DNA of 7,715 bases, taken from NCBI GenBank assembly GCA_030430345.1, contig JAUIFT010000094.1, positions 1 to 7,715 of the forward strand, read 5' to 3'. Every line of letters begins with the position of its first letter. The first letter of the stretch is position 1. A program made the translations under genes and the position numbers. Shown one piece after another: positions 1 through 7,421 of the stretch. The notes below the pieces were generated by a model. That model was not told the origin of the DNA. It made no database searches and saw only the letters and a list, made by a program, of their open reading frames with translations. This stretch comes from Calditrichia bacterium (GTDB taxonomy: Bacteria; Calditrichota; Calditrichia; RBG-13-44-9; J042).

Positions 1-117
1 AGCTTTGCGATTATGTTTATCCCTATGGGATTAGCCAGGCAGTATTTACCCGTACCGGCATTCCAGCCCTTGCACAAAAGCGGCGGACCTGCTAACCGAT
101 TGGGAAGGATGAATTAA
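1..117 (+). other. Unresolved upstream sequence, possible 3' end of a truncated gene
   Basis: Two forward frames are open from the window edge. One runs to TAA at 115-117 and ends in ...GGPANRLGRMN. The other runs to TAA at 93-95 and ends in ...IPALAQKRRTC. I recognise neither, and about 30-38 codons are too few to choose between them. DUF3570 genes are often preceded by a small DUF4266 lipoprotein gene with a glycine/cysteine-rich tail; neither frame shows such a tail. If the frame ending at 117 is real, its stop overlaps the AAAGG just before the next gene, which would allow translational coupling. This could equally be a noncoding leader. Confidence 0.25.
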
Positions 118-122
118 AGGAT

Positions 123-1265
123 ATGGATAAGAATAGAATCATGAAATATGGAATCAAAACAATTGTCGCTTGCCTTTTTATCGCCCTGCAGCCAATGGCA
201 GCGCAAAGTGAAGCAGTGGGATATACGACCTATTACTTCACGGATAGCGGCGGGAATAGTGTAACGACGACATCTTTGAACCTGGCGAAGAAGTTGCTGG
301 AAAGAACCGCACTGTTGCTGGACCTGGAATTGGACAATGTTTACGTGCCGCCGGTATCCGCAGTGACCGGTGCTACCCGGCCGAACCGCCAGAGTAGTGA
401 ACCATTCGAGAAAAGCCGCACCCAGGCAATTCTTGGCATCGAACAAGGCCTCGATGCTACCAGCACGATGGCAGTCAATCTCTATCACAGTCAGGAAATT
501 GACTATGTCTCCAATTCCGTCATCGGCACCTATTCGAAAGAGATGTTCCAGCGAAATACGACCCTGAGTGTACGCGGTCAGCTGATCCTCGATCAAGTCG
601 GAAAAATTCTGGATAATGGCGATATCGAACAAAACGACAAACGCTCTTTCTGGGGCGTGGTGCGGGTCAGCCAGTTACTGTCGACCACGGCAACACTGGA
701 CGTCAGTTATGATGGTCTTTATCATAATGGATTTCTCAGCGATCCTTATCGGACGGTACAGGTCTTTGATCAGAACAATGCCTATGTCAGCGTAGAAGAG
801 AAGCATCCAACCAGCCGTTTGCGCCATGCTTTTGCCGGCAGAGTTACGAAAATGCTCCCGGAAGTTGGGGCGTCGGTAATGAGTAATTATCGCTTCTATT
901 TTGACAATTGGAGCGTTGGCTCGCAAACCTTTGAGGCGCAGTTCAGCAAATACATTCAGGAGGAAATTATAGCGCGTTTCAACTATCGTTTCTATGCGCA
1001 AACAGCTGCGGACTTTTTCGAAGAACGCTATCGCGGCGCCAATTTCCTGGATGCGTCTTATCGTACCGCTGATTATAAGCTGCAGAAATTCAATTCAAAT
1101 AATTTTGGCTTTAGTGTTACCTACTTTTTCAAGAAAGTGGCCCGGAGAAATCAAAGCCTGCGTTTCCTGGAAAACGCGACAGTGGAAGGGCGTTATTTCC
1201 GCTACTTCAACTCTTTGAATTTTTCCGCCAATATTTACCAATTGAATATCAATTTTGGAATATAA
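123..1265 (+). CDS. DUF3570-family predicted outer-membrane beta-barrel protein
   Basis: The 380-residue product has an N-terminal signal peptide (hydrophobic core about residues 11-22, likely cleavage after AAQS/SEA near 27-31). After it come family-like blocks: NVYVPPVSAVTGATRP (72-87), SQEIDYVSNSVIGTYSKEMF (123-142), RNTTLSV (144-150) and GFLSDPYR (203-210), the last being the most characteristic of DUF3570. The rest alternates aromatic and polar residues as in a transmembrane beta-barrel, and the protein ends in a strand-like YQLNINFGI. No enzymatic motif is visible and the family's function is unknown; an outer-membrane location is inferred. The start is uncertain. ATG at 123 has AAAGG only 2 nt upstream, while ATG at 141 (Met7) gives a compact signal peptide beginning MKYGIKT but has only a weak GGATAAG upstream. 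It is probably co-transcribed with the next gene, 15 nt downstream. Confidence 0.78.
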   Translation: MDKNRIMKYGIKTIVACLFIALQPMAAQSEAVGYTTYYFTDSGGNSVTTTSLNLAKKLLERTALLLDLELDNVYVPPVSAVTGATRPNRQSSEPFEKSRTQAILGIEQGLDATSTMAVNLYHSQEIDYVSNSVIGTYSKEMFQRNTTLSVRGQLILDQVGKILDNGDIEQNDKRSFWGVVRVSQLLSTTATLDVSYDGLYHNGFLSDPYRTVQVFDQNNAYVSVEEKHPTSRLRHAFAGRVTKMLPEVGASVMSNYRFYFDNWSVGSQTFEAQFSKYIQEEIIARFNYRFYAQTAADFFEERYRGANFLDASYRTADYKLQKFNSNNFGFSVTYFFKKVARRNQSLRFLENATVEGRYFRYFNSLNFSANIYQLNINFGI

Positions 1266-1271
1266 TTTCAC

Positions 1272-1275
1272 GAGG
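1272..1275 (+). promoter_or_regulatory. Ribosome binding site of the NHL/sorting-domain gene
   Basis: GAGG lies 5 nt before ATG at 1281, inside the 15-nt gap after the DUF3570 stop codon. It fixes the start of the second gene and supports a two-gene operon, because the gap has no room for a separate promoter. Confidence 0.7.
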
Positions 1276-1280
1276 TTATT

Positions 1281-3686
1281 ATGAAAACAAGGATCGTGAT
1301 CAATATTGCCTGTATTATTGGAATGTTGTTTAGTGCTTACGCCAACGGTCCGCGCTCGCCAAAGGAGTTGGGAGCCGGATGGGCAAAATCAAATGATCGC
1401 GCAGCGATTGAATTGCTGCTGAATACATTAGAAAACACCCCGGAAAATAGTCCGGTATATCGCTTGCTGGCGGATCGTCTGCAGGGCGATGCCCGCGTCG
1501 ACTTCAAAAACACTGCCGGGTTTGCAACGATGGCATCTGCCCGGGAAATCTATATCGCCGGCAACGACGCCAGTGTAGAAATGCCCGATGGCAATACTGT
1601 AACGCTGGCGAAAGTCGCCAACAGATGGGTGATCACTGATGGTATCATCGCCAGTCATGCAGCGAAGTCGCAGCGCTTTGCCGCTAAATCGCGAGCATTG
1701 ACCGCTGCCGGCAAGCTCTCTGCCGGACAGACATTCATTCCGGCAGTTTTAAGCGATGCCCATGGGATCGATCAGCTCTCCCGGCAAGTGACCCGGCAAA
1801 CGCTGGACCGGGAACTGTTCGGCGCACCGGAGAAAAGCGCCTCCTTTTATAGCGCGGCTTATTCCCAGACAGCGCCTTACGTAACGGCAAGTTATATCCA
1901 ACTGGTTACCGATCCCGCCTGGAATCGCATCCTTTATGGCAGTCTTGATCGCTGGATTAAGGCCTATGACGATTTAAAGGGGCCATCCGCCATCGCTGTC
2001 GATGCCGATGGCCGGGTATTTGTCGCGGAAACCGGCCGGCAGCGCGTTGCCGTATTGCAGTTGAACCCGGATGCGGAAGATACTGAATTAACATATCGTT
2101 TTGAAATCCCCGCGATGGATAATCCGCTGGACATTGCCCATAATGATAATGGCACGCCATTGGATATCGCCGACGATTTTCTCTACGTTGTTAACGGGGC
2201 GGAAAATAAAATTGTGAAACTTGCTCTCAGTAGCAACAGTGCCGATGTTGTGGCAACTTACGATGATTTCCAATTTCCCTCAGCGGTTTTATCCGGGCGT
2301 TGGGAAGGCGTCAATACCCGCTGGTTTTATGTGATTGATAAAGTCGGTAAGCGCTTGCGTGCTTTTGAAGACAATGGCGCCGAACTGTTGGAAATTGCCA
2401 CGATAAAAGGAGCGCACGACCAATATTTTAGCGCTTTAAAAGCTGATCACTTCGGTAATATCTATGTGGTCGATAATGTGCATTCCCGCCTTTTTAAATA
2501 TACCGCGGATCTTACCCTGCTGGATGTCAGTGAGGCCGATGGTTATTTGGGATTGGCCAGCGTAGAAATCCCTTTTGGCAAGGTAACCGTAGAAGGGGAA
2601 GGCACCTACTGGAGTGGCTACGACCAGCTTTTTTCGCTGGAAAGATGGAGCGACAACAGCGGCGTGCAGCGCCGGGTGCTGGGGGCCAGCATTAAAGATG
2701 CCGGCTTTCGCAGCGATAATGATATCAGTCAGGTCGCCAGCGATTTTACCCTGACTGACGCCGGTGATCTGGAAATTCTGATCACCGATGCAAGCGGCAA
2801 AACGATACGCATGCTCCGGCCGGGCAGAATGTCTGCCGGCAGTCAATCGGTTGCCTGGCAACGCCGGGACAATGCTGGCGAGCAGGTAGCACCTGGTACA
2901 TATCGTTATCGGATTACTGCGCATTCCCCATACCGGGAAGCGGCGGTCTCTTTGGGCGCCAGCTTTTACCTGCCGCTCTATTATCATGTCGATGGCAGGA
3001 ATGACGCCGATGATGACCGTTTTCTGGTGCAGGGCTCAAAACGTAGTTGGGGAACAGCTGCTTCTCAGAGCGTTCACGAAGATCCCCGTCAGGTTGTTTA
3101 TCAATTTACCGGATTGAATCCAAACAGTGAATATGCCCTCAACCTGGAAGCGATTGCCGGCGACGGCGAACATCGCGTACAGGTGGTTCGTGCTGCAAAT
3201 GGTGATATCATCACCCATTTAGCCGCCGGAGAGAACGCTGCCCAAACAGGATACATCACCCTGGAAAAAGCCTGGTATGCGGATGGCCGCTTGCGGATCA
3301 ACATCGAAAATGAAAATGGCGGTAGTGCGGTTGTTTCCCAGTTATGGTTGAAAGAAACCGGCGTAGGCCTGGTCGTAACGCCGGCTGGCGACAATGGCGC
3401 AATTCCGACAACACTGGCGCTGGATCAAAACTATCCGAATCCGTTTAATCCGGAAACGCAAATTCGCTTTCAACTGCCGGTCGATGCGACTGTTAAATTG
3501 GAAATTTTCAACGTATTAGGGCAGCGGGTTCGTCTGTTGGCCAGCGGCAATTATGCTGCCGGTTATCATACCCTGCGTTGGGATGGTAGAAATGAAAGTG
3601 GGCTGTCCGCAGCAAGTGGTATCTATATTTACCGGCTGACATCAGGGCAGTCTGTGCATACGAAAAGAATGTTGCTCTTGAAGTAA
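1281..3686 (+). CDS. Secreted NHL-repeat protein with FlgD-like modules and C-terminal sorting domain
   Basis: The 801-residue product starts with a signal peptide (MKTRIVINIACIIGMLFSAYA, cleavage near 21-23). Residues 24-230 are an unrecognised N-terminal region. Residues about 233-410 hold at least four NHL-like propeller repeats, clearest at GPSAIAVDADGRVFVAE (234-250) and LKADHFGNIYVVDN (386-399). Residues about 487-548 form a FlgD-like Ig module ending APGTYRYRITA. Residues about 560-692 are beta-rich and unrecognised. Residues 712-801 are a C-terminal type-A sorting / FlgD-like module, with LDQNYPNPFNPETQIRF (714-730), then IFNVLGQRV, and SGIYIYRL near the end. In Bacteroidota such tails direct type IX secretion; in Calditrichota-like groups the module is common but its route is less clear. 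A surface or extracellular binding role is inferred. No catalytic motif is seen. The gene follows the DUF3570 barrel gene and probably shares its transcript. Confidence 0.85.
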   Translation: MKTRIVINIACIIGMLFSAYANGPRSPKELGAGWAKSNDRAAIELLLNTLENTPENSPVYRLLADRLQGDARVDFKNTAGFATMASAREIYIAGNDASVEMPDGNTVTLAKVANRWVITDGIIASHAAKSQRFAAKSRALTAAGKLSAGQTFIPAVLSDAHGIDQLSRQVTRQTLDRELFGAPEKSASFYSAAYSQTAPYVTASYIQLVTDPAWNRILYGSLDRWIKAYDDLKGPSAIAVDADGRVFVAETGRQRVAVLQLNPDAEDTELTYRFEIPAMDNPLDIAHNDNGTPLDIADDFLYVVNGAENKIVKLALSSNSADVVATYDDFQFPSAVLSGRWEGVNTRWFYVIDKVGKRLRAFEDNGAELLEIATIKGAHDQYFSALKADHFGNIYVVDNVHSRLFKYTADLTLLDVSEADGYLGLASVEIPFGKVTVEGEGTYWSGYDQLFSLERWSDNSGVQRRVLGASIKDAGFRSDNDISQVASDFTLTDAGDLEILITDASGKTIRMLRPGRMSAGSQSVAWQRRDNAGEQVAPGTYRYRITAHSPYREAAVSLGASFYLPLYYHVDGRNDADDDRFLVQGSKRSWGTAASQSVHEDPRQVVYQFTGLNPNSEYALNLEAIAGDGEHRVQVVRAANGDIITHLAAGENAAQTGYITLEKAWYADGRLRINIENENGGSAVVSQLWLKETGVGLVVTPAGDNGAIPTTLALDQNYPNPFNPETQIRFQLPVDATVKLEIFNVLGQRVRLLASGNYAAGYHTLRWDGRNESGLSAASGIYIYRLTSGQSVHTKRMLLLK

Positions 3687-3850
3687 CGATCTCATTGATG
3701 GGTCCTTTGGTATTTGAAAGATTTGTAGCAAATGAACAAATGTTCGAAATCCGCACCTGCATATTTGTCCATTTGTATATTTTAAAAACTTAGTAAAAAG
3801 TAAAAAATAACTTGTCAAGATATGATAAGAAGATCGCTCTTATTCGTTCT

Positions 3851-3889
3851 TCGTTGATCGTTTTTCGAAATTCGATGAACGATCAACGA
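3851..3889. repeat. 12-bp perfect inverted repeat with nested palindrome
   Basis: Left arm TCGTTGATCGTT (3851-3862) and right arm AACGATCAACGA (3878-3889) are exact reverse complements around a 15-nt loop. The loop itself holds TTTCGAAA (3863-3870) and the small TCGAA-A-TTCGA hairpin (3865-3875). After a 2x2 mismatch the stem gains four more pairs, CGTT (3845-3848) with AACG (3892-3895). It may be a bidirectional transcript-end structure, a dispersed intergenic repeat or a protein-binding site. The sequence alone does not decide. Confidence 0.75.
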
Positions 3890-3894
3890 TTAAC

Positions 3895-3923
3895 GGGCAA
3901 CAGCTTGCCCCAAGACGTCGGGG
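3895..3923. repeat. Two overlapping, mutually exclusive GC hairpins
   Basis: GGGCAA (3895-3900) and TTGCCC (3905-3910) form a perfect 6-bp stem with a CAGC loop. The same C-run also offers CCCC (3908-3911) to GGGG (3920-3923) around an 8-nt loop containing the palindrome GACGTC (3914-3919). Both stems cannot form together. They lie immediately 3' of the long inverted repeat, between two converging genes. A role in ending transcription is possible, but no T-run follows. Confidence 0.5.
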
Positions 3924-3983
3924 AAGAAAGATTTAACTATCTGTTTTTTCATTGATCCTTAACAAGTTATTTTTTCGATTTTA

Positions 3984-6900
3984 CTAAGGCAATGCTTTTA
4001 AAATCTCGGCAATAGCACGATCCAACTGCGGGTCCTTTCCATCTTGCCGGTCCTTCATGGTATTTTTCAGATAGATATCCGGCGCCACGCCCTCCAGTTC
4101 CAGGTCTTTGCCGTCCAACGAATAACAGCCCCAGGACGGCAGGCGGTAAAATGAACCATCGACCAATCCTTTACCACTGGTAAAAATAATCCAACGGTAA
4201 GTTTCCGTCCCAACGATTGTCCCCAATTTTAATGTCTTGAATCCATTGGCAGTTACTTCCGCATCACTGAGGCTTTGGGCGTTTATCAGTAAAACGATCG
4301 GTTTACCACCCGGCGTCCAGTTTGGCTGAGTAGCCAGTTTACCTTCCCGGTATTTCCACTTCATATATGGCTTCTGACTGAGTATTTGCAACACTTTATC
4401 GTGCACATTGCCACCGGTGTTGTAGCGCAGATCGAGAATCAATCCCTCCCGATAATTCTCCTCGGCAGCAATTTCCCGGATAAAGTTATTCAACTCCTGC
4501 TGCCCCATGTTTTTCATGTGAATGTAGGCAATCCGCTGCTTGCCCTGTTCATCCACCCGACGCTGGTTTTCGGTTACCCACTCATCATAGAGATTGCCTC
4601 GAAAGGAAAATCTGCTTTGCGGATGCACTTTTACCGGGAACGTTTTTCCGTTCCGGCGCAGAGTGAGAACCATCTCCTCCGGACGGGAAGTGCTGTAAAA
4701 ATATTTTTCCCGATTTTCCCCGGCATCAACGGCTTGCCCGTTAACCGCCACCAGCTCGTCGCCCTTGCGGACATCGAGGCCGGTTTTGTCGCTGGCGGAG
4801 TTCGCAACCACCCGATCAACGATATATGGTCTATCATTATCGAAAATAATGCCGCTATGCATGCTGCCGCTTTTATAGAAGACTTCTTCCTCCTTCCCGG
4901 AAGAACGAAAAGCGAGATGTGAGGCATTCAGCTCGCCGAGCATATCATTGAGCAACGTTCGCAGATTGGCGCGATTTTTTATATGAGGCAGGAACTCACT
5001 GTATTTTTTCCCCATCGCTTTCCAATCCACCCCATGAAATTTTTCATCATAAAAATTCTCCTGCAGATTTGCCCAGGTTTCATAATACATCTGATGAAAA
5101 ACCGCATCAAGATTCCGCTGGAATTTATGGGAAATATCAACTTTATCAACTTTGTTCCCATCCACATTAAGGGTATGAATATTCCCGCTGATCAGCGCGT
5201 AGGTTTTCGATTTACCGAGCACAATCGCGCTGACGTTTTTTGCCCCGTTAATTTTTTCCGTCTTCGTCGATTCAAAAGGTTCATAAACCGTTTTCCAGAC
5301 ATGATACCCGTCCCCATCATGATTGGAAGAATAGATCACGACCGTTTTTTCACCATCTTTCAGCACAAACGGATTGTATTGCTGCCCACTGCCCGGAGAA
5401 ACTCGCTCCACCCGCTGCAGCACATTTTCAAACTCAATCTCCACGGTAATACCAGGCTTTTCCGCTTTTTTATCCTTATCATCAGACTTCTCCTTTTCCT
5501 TTTTCTTATCATCCGCTTTTACGAAAAGGCTGTCATATTCGCTGGAGCGGAATGCCTCCTGCACGCGGGTTAAGGGCACCCGCCAGACGTGCACATTTTT
5601 TCCACCATACGGATAATTCGGTTGCTCCCGGTCGCTATGGAAGTAAAGATACTTCCCGTCCGGCGACCAATAGGGCGCGCTTTCCGTAACGCTGGTTTTA
5701 AAGAGAGGTCGCGCCTTTCCCGTCTTCGTATCGTAGATAATGATATCCTGCTCAAAGTTCTCAAAAATGGTAAAGGCGATGTAGCGATCATCCGGGGAAA
5801 ATACCGGCATAGCATTATAAAATCCCCAGAGCTCCTCGCGGGCGATCGTCTCACTCTTGTAGGTTTTTAAATCCATTAAACGGACTTCATGTTTACCGCT
5901 GAGATACACGCCTTTTTCCCGTTTACTGTCCCAGGTCAAATTTCGGTTGTTTTGCTCGTCCCGGGTAATTTGCACTTCATCTTGCTGCCCCCGCGCATCG
6001 ATGCGATACCAGTTCAGCCAGCCATTGTCATCGGTTTGATTAAAGAGGATTGTTTCATTGTCGCCCATCCAGACAACTTCGATCACCCGTCCCCGCGAAT
6101 GCGTCGGCATCTGGCGCACGAACCTGCCCTTCAGATCACTAACAAACAATTCCCCCCGGGCAACAAAGGCGAATTTTTTCTCGTCCGGGGAAATGTCAAA
6201 GGCGGTTATCTTCCCCCGGGTGTTAAATTCCTGGGACAGGGCAAGGGTGTTATTTTCAACCATACGGATCTTCAGTTGCTGCGTCTTTCCGCTAGCGGTA
6301 TCGTAAGTATACAGCTGATACCCCTTCTCAAAGACAACCGTCTTCCCATTGGCAGATATCCGCGGGGTTTTCAGAGAATGCTTGAAACGGGTCAATTGTT
6401 TCGGAGTGTTATTCTCCAATGTAAATAAATTGAATTCATCATTCCCTTCATCAGACAGATAGTAGAGTTGGCCATTGCGGTCGATCGTCGGAGCAAAATC
6501 CTTCCCGCGAAAATCGGTCAGCTGTTTAAATTCACCGGTGTTCGGATTGTATTGTTTGATATCCGGATTAAAATCGCCGCGGTAGCGCTTCCGTTGCGGG
6601 AAAGTGAAACTCTCCCAGCTATCGGTAAAATAGTAAGCTTTGCTATTCGGATCCTCCACCAAACCATGAATGGTATTAAAATGATGTTTAAAGAGGCGAA
6701 TCGGCGTGCCGCCCTCCAGCGATACTTTATACGCGGTGAAGCGGCTGTAGCGGTTTGAGGTAAAATGAATCCATTTGGCATCCCAGGACCAGCTCTCGAC
6801 CTGATCGAATCCGTCGTTAAAGGTTAGCTGGCGAATATCGCCTCCCCCGGCCGGCATCAGGTAAATATTCTGATTGCCGTCCTGGGTGCCTGTAAAGGCA

Positions 6901-7130
6901 ATCCATTTTCCATCCGGGGAAAAATCCGGGTGTGTTTCTCTACCGTCCATAGCGGTTAAACGAAAAGCCTTGCCACCATTCGCCGGCACTTGCCAGAGGT
7001 CCTCCGCGTAGCTAAACACCACTGTTTCGCCATCCGGCGAGATGGTTGGATGCGTAGTAAAATACGCCTCATCGTTTGCAAAAAGAGTTATCGTTGTTAT
7101 CAACCAGAAACACAGTAAACGGAATTTCAT
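3984..7130 (-). CDS. Exported tricorn-type S41 serine protease
   Basis: The 1048-residue product matches tricorn proteases in length and domain order. It has a signal peptide (MKFRLLCFWLITTITLFAND, cleavage near 18-19). Beta-propeller repeats of the PD40/TolB type run to about 660, with SPDG/SPDD/SPDE motifs at 31, 71, 314, 445 and 489. A Lys/Asp-rich low-complexity linker spans about 538-559. A helical C1 region (about 670-740) carries GELNASH, a PDZ domain spans about 752-835, and the C2 catalytic domain runs from about 865 to the end. The likely tetrad is Ser737, His738, Ser955 (in SLSDAE) and Glu1013 (in LEGVAPDI). These are spaced as in Thermoplasma tricorn (Ser745, His746, Ser965, Glu1023). 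The known enzyme degrades peptides released by larger proteases. The signal peptide implies periplasmic or extracellular work here, unlike the cytosolic archaeal enzyme. It is monocistronic within the window and ends in TAG. Confidence 0.92.
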   Translation of the reverse strand: MKFRLLCFWLITTITLFANDEAYFTTHPTISPDGETVVFSYAEDLWQVPANGGKAFRLTAMDGRETHPDFSPDGKWIAFTGTQDGNQNIYLMPAGGGDIRQLTFNDGFDQVESWSWDAKWIHFTSNRYSRFTAYKVSLEGGTPIRLFKHHFNTIHGLVEDPNSKAYYFTDSWESFTFPQRKRYRGDFNPDIKQYNPNTGEFKQLTDFRGKDFAPTIDRNGQLYYLSDEGNDEFNLFTLENNTPKQLTRFKHSLKTPRISANGKTVVFEKGYQLYTYDTASGKTQQLKIRMVENNTLALSQEFNTRGKITAFDISPDEKKFAFVARGELFVSDLKGRFVRQMPTHSRGRVIEVVWMGDNETILFNQTDDNGWLNWYRIDARGQQDEVQITRDEQNNRNLTWDSKREKGVYLSGKHEVRLMDLKTYKSETIAREELWGFYNAMPVFSPDDRYIAFTIFENFEQDIIIYDTKTGKARPLFKTSVTESAPYWSPDGKYLYFHSDREQPNYPYGGKNVHVWRVPLTRVQEAFRSSEYDSLFVKADDKKKEKEKSDDKDKKAEKPGITVEIEFENVLQRVERVSPGSGQQYNPFVLKDGEKTVVIYSSNHDGDGYHVWKTVYEPFESTKTEKINGAKNVSAIVLGKSKTYALISGNIHTLNVDGNKVDKVDISHKFQRNLDAVFHQMYYETWANLQENFYDEKFHGVDWKAMGKKYSEFLPHIKNRANLRTLLNDMLGELNASHLAFRSSGKEEEVFYKSGSMHSGIIFDNDRPYIVDRVVANSASDKTGLDVRKGDELVAVNGQAVDAGENREKYFYSTSRPEEMVLTLRRNGKTFPVKVHPQSRFSFRGNLYDEWVTENQRRVDEQGKQRIAYIHMKNMGQQELNNFIREIAAEENYREGLILDLRYNTGGNVHDKVLQILSQKPYMKWKYREGKLATQPNWTPGGKPIVLLINAQSLSDAEVTANGFKTLKLGTIVGTETYRWIIFTSGKGLVDGSFYRLPSWGCYSLDGKDLELEGVAPDIYLKNTMKDRQDGKDPQLDRAIAEILKALP

Positions 7131-7136
7131 TTTAAT

Positions 7137-7141
7137 CTCCT
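7137..7141 (-). promoter_or_regulatory. Ribosome binding site of the tricorn gene
   Basis: On the minus strand AGGAG lies 6 nt (ATTAAA) before the ATG at 7130. The strong match and good spacing, followed directly by a signal peptide, fix this start. Confidence 0.8.
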
Positions 7142-7219
7142 GGTAAAAATAAGTTATTCTGTTTGGTCATCCGCACATGGGGAAGCAGTATCCAGCGTAA
7201 AGAATAAATCACAAGCATT

Positions 7220-7239
7220 ATCAACTGGAATTAGTTGAT
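7220..7239. repeat. 7-bp inverted repeat, possible operator
   Basis: ATCAACT (7220-7226) and AGTTGAT (7233-7239) are exact reverse complements separated by 6 nt. The site lies about 90-110 bp upstream of the tricorn start, a plausible place for a regulator. A match of this size can occur by chance. Confidence 0.35.
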
Positions 7240-7241
7240 CC

Positions 7242-7268
7242 TTTCGCCAGGATTGAAAATTTTCGCCA
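7242..7268. repeat. 8-bp direct repeat TTTCGCCA, 19 bp apart
   Basis: TTTCGCCA occurs at 7242-7249 and 7261-7268, a start-to-start distance of 19 bp or nearly two helical turns. That spacing would put two bound proteins on the same DNA face. It sits between the divergent genes, so it could affect either. The functional claim is inference only. Confidence 0.3.
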
Positions 7269-7411
7269 TGTTCTCAAGGTAATAATGTAACCGGATGATT
7301 TTGAAAAAAAAAGTGGCCGAATAATTGTTGGCACCGCGGGAAGCGACTTTTCACTGTTATATTGCCGGATATTTCAGTATTTTAGGAAAATAAGTATCAT
7401 TTTAGATAGTT

Positions 7412-7416
7412 AAGGG
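7412..7416 (+). promoter_or_regulatory. Ribosome binding site deciding the mnmH GTG start
   Basis: AAGGG lies 5 nt before GTG at 7422. An in-frame TAG at 7407-7409 closes the frame upstream, so GTG at 7422 is the only sensible start. Confidence 0.75.
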
Positions 7417-7421
7417 CGTTT

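Larger units (their letters stand above)
3687..3983. other. Convergent intergenic spacer, no gene seen
   Basis: This 297-bp spacer lies between the 3' ends of the NHL/sorting-domain gene and the tricorn gene. I see no convincing small ORF or RNA gene. The left part (about 3770-3812) is very A/T-rich. The right part (3845-3923) holds a long inverted repeat followed by two overlapping GC hairpins, listed separately. None of the hairpins is followed by a clear T-run on either strand, so a classical intrinsic terminator is not supported, although the structures could still stop or stabilise convergent transcripts. Confidence 0.6.
7131..7421. promoter_or_regulatory. Divergent intergenic region between the tricorn and mnmH genes
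   Basis: These 291 bp must carry the promoters of both divergent genes. I found no convincing -35/-10 pair on either strand. For mnmH, TTTCAG (7372) with TATCAT (7395) at 17-bp spacing is the best but weak candidate. On the minus strand TTGATA (7216-7221) is a plausible -35 element with no good -10 at the right distance. The region also has an inverted repeat and an 8-bp direct repeat, listed separately, plus the palindrome GAAAATTTTC (7255-7264). No ORF or RNA gene is evident. Confidence 0.5.

Noticed and set aside
114..632. Open frame of 172 codons on the minus strand
   Set aside because: It is antisense to the DUF3570 gene, where the plus-strand product shows a signal peptide and family motifs. 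The minus-strand product shows neither.
2436..2987. Open frame of 183 codons on the minus strand
   Set aside because: It is antisense to the NHL/sorting-domain gene, and its product has no recognisable features.
3734..3745. GAACAAATGTTC, a match to the core of the Gram-positive LexA box (GAAC-RNRY-GTTC)
   Set aside because: It lies between two converging genes with no start codon downstream on either strand, and a 12-bp partial palindrome is expected by chance. A LexA role here has no supporting context.
3895..3923. Intrinsic terminator for either convergent gene
   Set aside because: Hairpins are present, but no T-run follows the stem on either strand. The T-rich stretches at 3940-3980 lie on the plus strand, away from the stems, so the element is listed as repeats only.
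4983..5573. Open frame of 196 codons on the plus strand
   Set aside because: It is fully antisense to the tricorn gene, whose domains and catalytic residues are unmistakable. The translated product has no recognisable domain and no good ribosome binding site. The other antisense frames at 4386-4922 and 5889-6428 are rejected for the same reason.
7300..7421. Sigma70-type promoter for mnmH using TTGGCA (7328) and TATATT (7358)
   Set aside because: The spacer is 24 bp, too long for a functional pair.
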